A program made the translations under genes and the position numbers. A stretch of DNA of 64,000 bases from Streptococcus sp. NPS 308 (lineage in GTDB: Bacteria; Bacillota; Bacilli; Lactobacillales; Streptococcaceae), in the NCBI RefSeq assembly GCF_002355895.1, contig NZ_AP017652.1, positions 1,087,001 through 1,151,000 of the forward strand, read 5' to 3'. The notes beneath the pieces were generated by a model that did no database searches, had not been told where the DNA came from, and was given only the letters and a program-made list of their open reading frames with translations. The first letter of the stretch is position 1; each line of letters starts with the position of its first letter. Of this stretch, positions 62,809 through 64,000 are shown in pieces.

Positions 62809-63765
62809 CTATTTTACCACATTTTTTGAGAAATATAAGTGATAAAAGGCTGGTGGATAGAGCTTTTGGCGATTATTTTTCGGATTTTTTTGATAGTAAG
62901 CCTGAAAATTTCTATAATAGCTAGTCAAATCCGTTTCAATCTGCAAAAAATCACCTGACTCTATCGGTCTGACCTGGGGATACCAGTCGTCCAGTTGATG
63001 GTTTAATAGATTGTCTCTTTGATAATAAGCTTCCTCCTGCTTCTTCATCCAGTAGGACGTTTGGTAGTACAACTGCTGGCGAATGTAGTGACAGATAGTG
63101 GAATCTTGCACAACTGCAAAACGAGGTAGTTTTTGTTTTTGATAAGGAAATCGTAGGATTTCCAAGAGATTTCCTTGACCATAGGGAAATTCTTTGACCT
63201 GAAAATGAAGCTTGCCACGTAGGTCCTGATGCAAAAGATATTTGAGTCTCAAAACTTGTTTTTTGAAATCTAGTTCCCAAACATAGAAACCCATATTTTG
63301 ACTAAAATAGAGAAATCCCCTTTGCAGTTGTGTTAATCGCTCCTTTAACCAGAGTTTTTCTCCCAGTAGCCAAATAACTTTGTAGCCCTGACTACGGTAG
63401 CCTTGACTTCTGTCGCCTAAAAGCTTTTGAGACAAGGGACTGCACTGAACCTCCAGAGCTAGTTTCTCATTGACGAGAACATCTGCTATCTGCTGAATCT
63501 CGGGCAGACTATATTCTAAGGCGACCTGATTGTCCTTCTTGGCCCAGTGATAAAGGGCCTCTTTGTTGCCCATGTGTTCTGGACTTTCATTCTCGAAAAT
63601 AGCCATGCAATCCCTTAACCTTTCATGGGCAAAATGCGTCCGAATACTCTGTCCTTGGCGTAATCGTAGTCTGCCCCCACAGGCTGGACAAGTATAAGCT
63701 TGCTTGGTAACATCTTTTTCGAGAGCATTCACCAAATTTCCCTTGGCATCTCTGGCTACAAACAT
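62809..63765 (-). CDS. coiA: Competence protein CoiA
   Basis: This late competence protein is needed for recombination after DNA uptake. The 318-residue protein has an N-terminal cysteine and histidine cluster (CPACGGRLRLR, then THFAHE and DC) and a nuclease-like core with LALEVQCSPLSQ. It carries a small internal repeat RSQGYRSQGY. A com-box lies about 22 bp before its ATG. It starts after AGGAGGT and leads into pepF. Confidence 0.94.
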   Translation of the reverse strand: MFVARDAKGNLVNALEKDVTKQAYTCPACGGRLRLRQGQSIRTHFAHERLRDCMAIFENESPEHMGNKEALYHWAKKDNQVALEYSLPEIQQIADVLVNEKLALEVQCSPLSQKLLGDRSQGYRSQGYKVIWLLGEKLWLKERLTQLQRGFLYFSQNMGFYVWELDFKKQVLRLKYLLHQDLRGKLHFQVKEFPYGQGNLLEILRFPYQKQKLPRFAVVQDSTICHYIRQQLYYQTSYWMKKQEEAYYQRDNLLNHQLDDWYPQVRPIESGDFLQIETDLTSYYRNFQAYYQKNPKNNRQKLYPPAFYHLYFSKNVVK

Positions 63766-63786
63766 GGTCTACCTCCTTTTCTCATT

Positions 63787-63794
63787 TATTCGAA
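63787..63794 (-). promoter_or_regulatory. com-box (SigX promoter) of coiA
   Basis: TTCGAATA on the minus strand matches the competence sigma factor box TACGAATA at seven of eight positions and is preceded by a T-rich tract. It lies 22 bp before the coiA start. Confidence 0.75.
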
Positions 63795-63801
63795 AAAAAC
63801 T

Positions 63802-63825
63802 AAAAAAGACTGGAATTCCAGCCTT
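63802..63825 (-). terminator. Terminator of the HicB-like gene
   Basis: AAGGCTGGAATTCCAGTCTT on the minus strand contains the perfect palindrome CTGGAATTCCAG, followed by a T-run. It sits immediately upstream of the com-box. Confidence 0.85.
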
Positions 63826-63830
63826 TTCGG

Positions 63831-64000
63831 TTAAAGCTGCAAGCGACTTTCTAAAGCCTGCGTCAATACTTCAGAATAGTTCACTTTTTCACGATCTGCC
63901 AATCTGACCAACCACTTTGAAACCGTGACATTCTTTCGAATCGCCTTATTATTTTTCACAAAAGGCAATGGATTTACTTGAATCAAAGTTACAAATCCAT
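63831..64000 (-). CDS. HicB-like antitoxin, C-terminal part (cut by window edge)
   Basis: The partial frame reads ...VTLIQVNPLPFVKNNKAIR, then KNVTVSKWLVRLADREKVNYSEVLTQALESRLQL and stops. This looks like the ribbon-helix-helix or HTH-like tail of HicB-family antitoxins (VTVSKWLVRLADREKVNYSEVLTQAL). The upstream part, where the HicB domain and a possible hicA toxin gene would be, lies outside the window. The call is by resemblance only. Confidence 0.6.
   Translation of the reverse strand, partial: GFVTLIQVNPLPFVKNNKAIRKNVTVSKWLVRLADREKVNYSEVLTQALESRLQL

Noticed and set aside
63350..63430. Internal duplication RSQGYRSQGY in CoiA as a sign of recent expansion
   Set aside because: Total length is normal for CoiA and the two copies differ at the nucleotide level, so it is probably ordinary family sequence.

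Overview
This window is a low-GC chromosomal segment of a mitis-group Streptococcus (S. oralis / S. mitis / S. infantis-like; species not settled). The evidence is the gene content and sequence: an eight-gene atp operon whose c subunit is only 66 residues, MurA, Ffh/YlxM, PBP3 (DacA), a CpoA-type glycolipid glycosyltransferase, PrsA, CoiA behind a competence-type promoter, extended -10 (TGnTATAAT) promoters almost everywhere and AGGAGG ribosome binding sites. No rRNA, tRNA, transposase, integrase or CRISPR array was found. Most genes are core housekeeping genes.

Layout. 0.2-7.6 kb: lysS; a polar amino acid ABC uptake operon (permease, ATPase, lipoprotein); an AI-2E-type membrane protein overlapping a TPR protein; a 6-phosphogluconolactonase-like propeller. 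7.6-14 kb: F1Fo ATP synthase operon (minus strand) with a consensus promoter and an upstream cre-like site. 14-18.3 kb: CHY zinc-finger protein with a U32 tRNA-hydroxylation enzyme, a NagR-type GntR regulator, divergent guaA. 18.4-23.1 kb: a BceAB-RS/MbrABCD-like antimicrobial-peptide sensing and resistance module. 23.2-34.5 kb: ylxM-ffh, tuf, a second AI-2E protein, dacA, ccdA with a thioredoxin-like lipoprotein, and murA-GNAT-ytoI-map. 34.7-44.2 kb: pfkA-pyk, dnaE, pepX, a decayed second copy of the pepX 3' end, and an ArgR-family regulator. 44.2-51.8 kb: dnaG-rpoD-MIP18, cpoA and a partner glycosyltransferase, PspC, two small proteins and obg. 52-55 kb: a tryptophan-type ABC transporter (trpXYZ-like) behind a T-box riboswitch and a short Trp-containing leader ORF. 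55.1-64 kb: ftsW-ppc, prsA behind an O-methyltransferase, coiA-pepF, and the end of a HicB-like antitoxin cut by the window edge.

How the genes fit together. The segment combines central energy metabolism (glycolysis, ATP synthase, anaplerotic PEP carboxylase), envelope building (MurA, FtsW, PBP3, glycolipid synthesis), secretion (Ffh, PrsA, extracytoplasmic thiol redox) and peptide or amino acid supply (PepX, PepF, two ABC importers). The least ordinary items are the decayed pepX duplicate with in-frame stops and frameshifts, the T-box plus leader ORF in front of trpX, the Bce-type module with an operator-like inverted repeat abutting a weak -35 region, and three promoters so close to the start codon that the mRNA should be leaderless or nearly so. 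I did not find a clearly new multi-gene system; the strongest leads are small-scale and regulatory.
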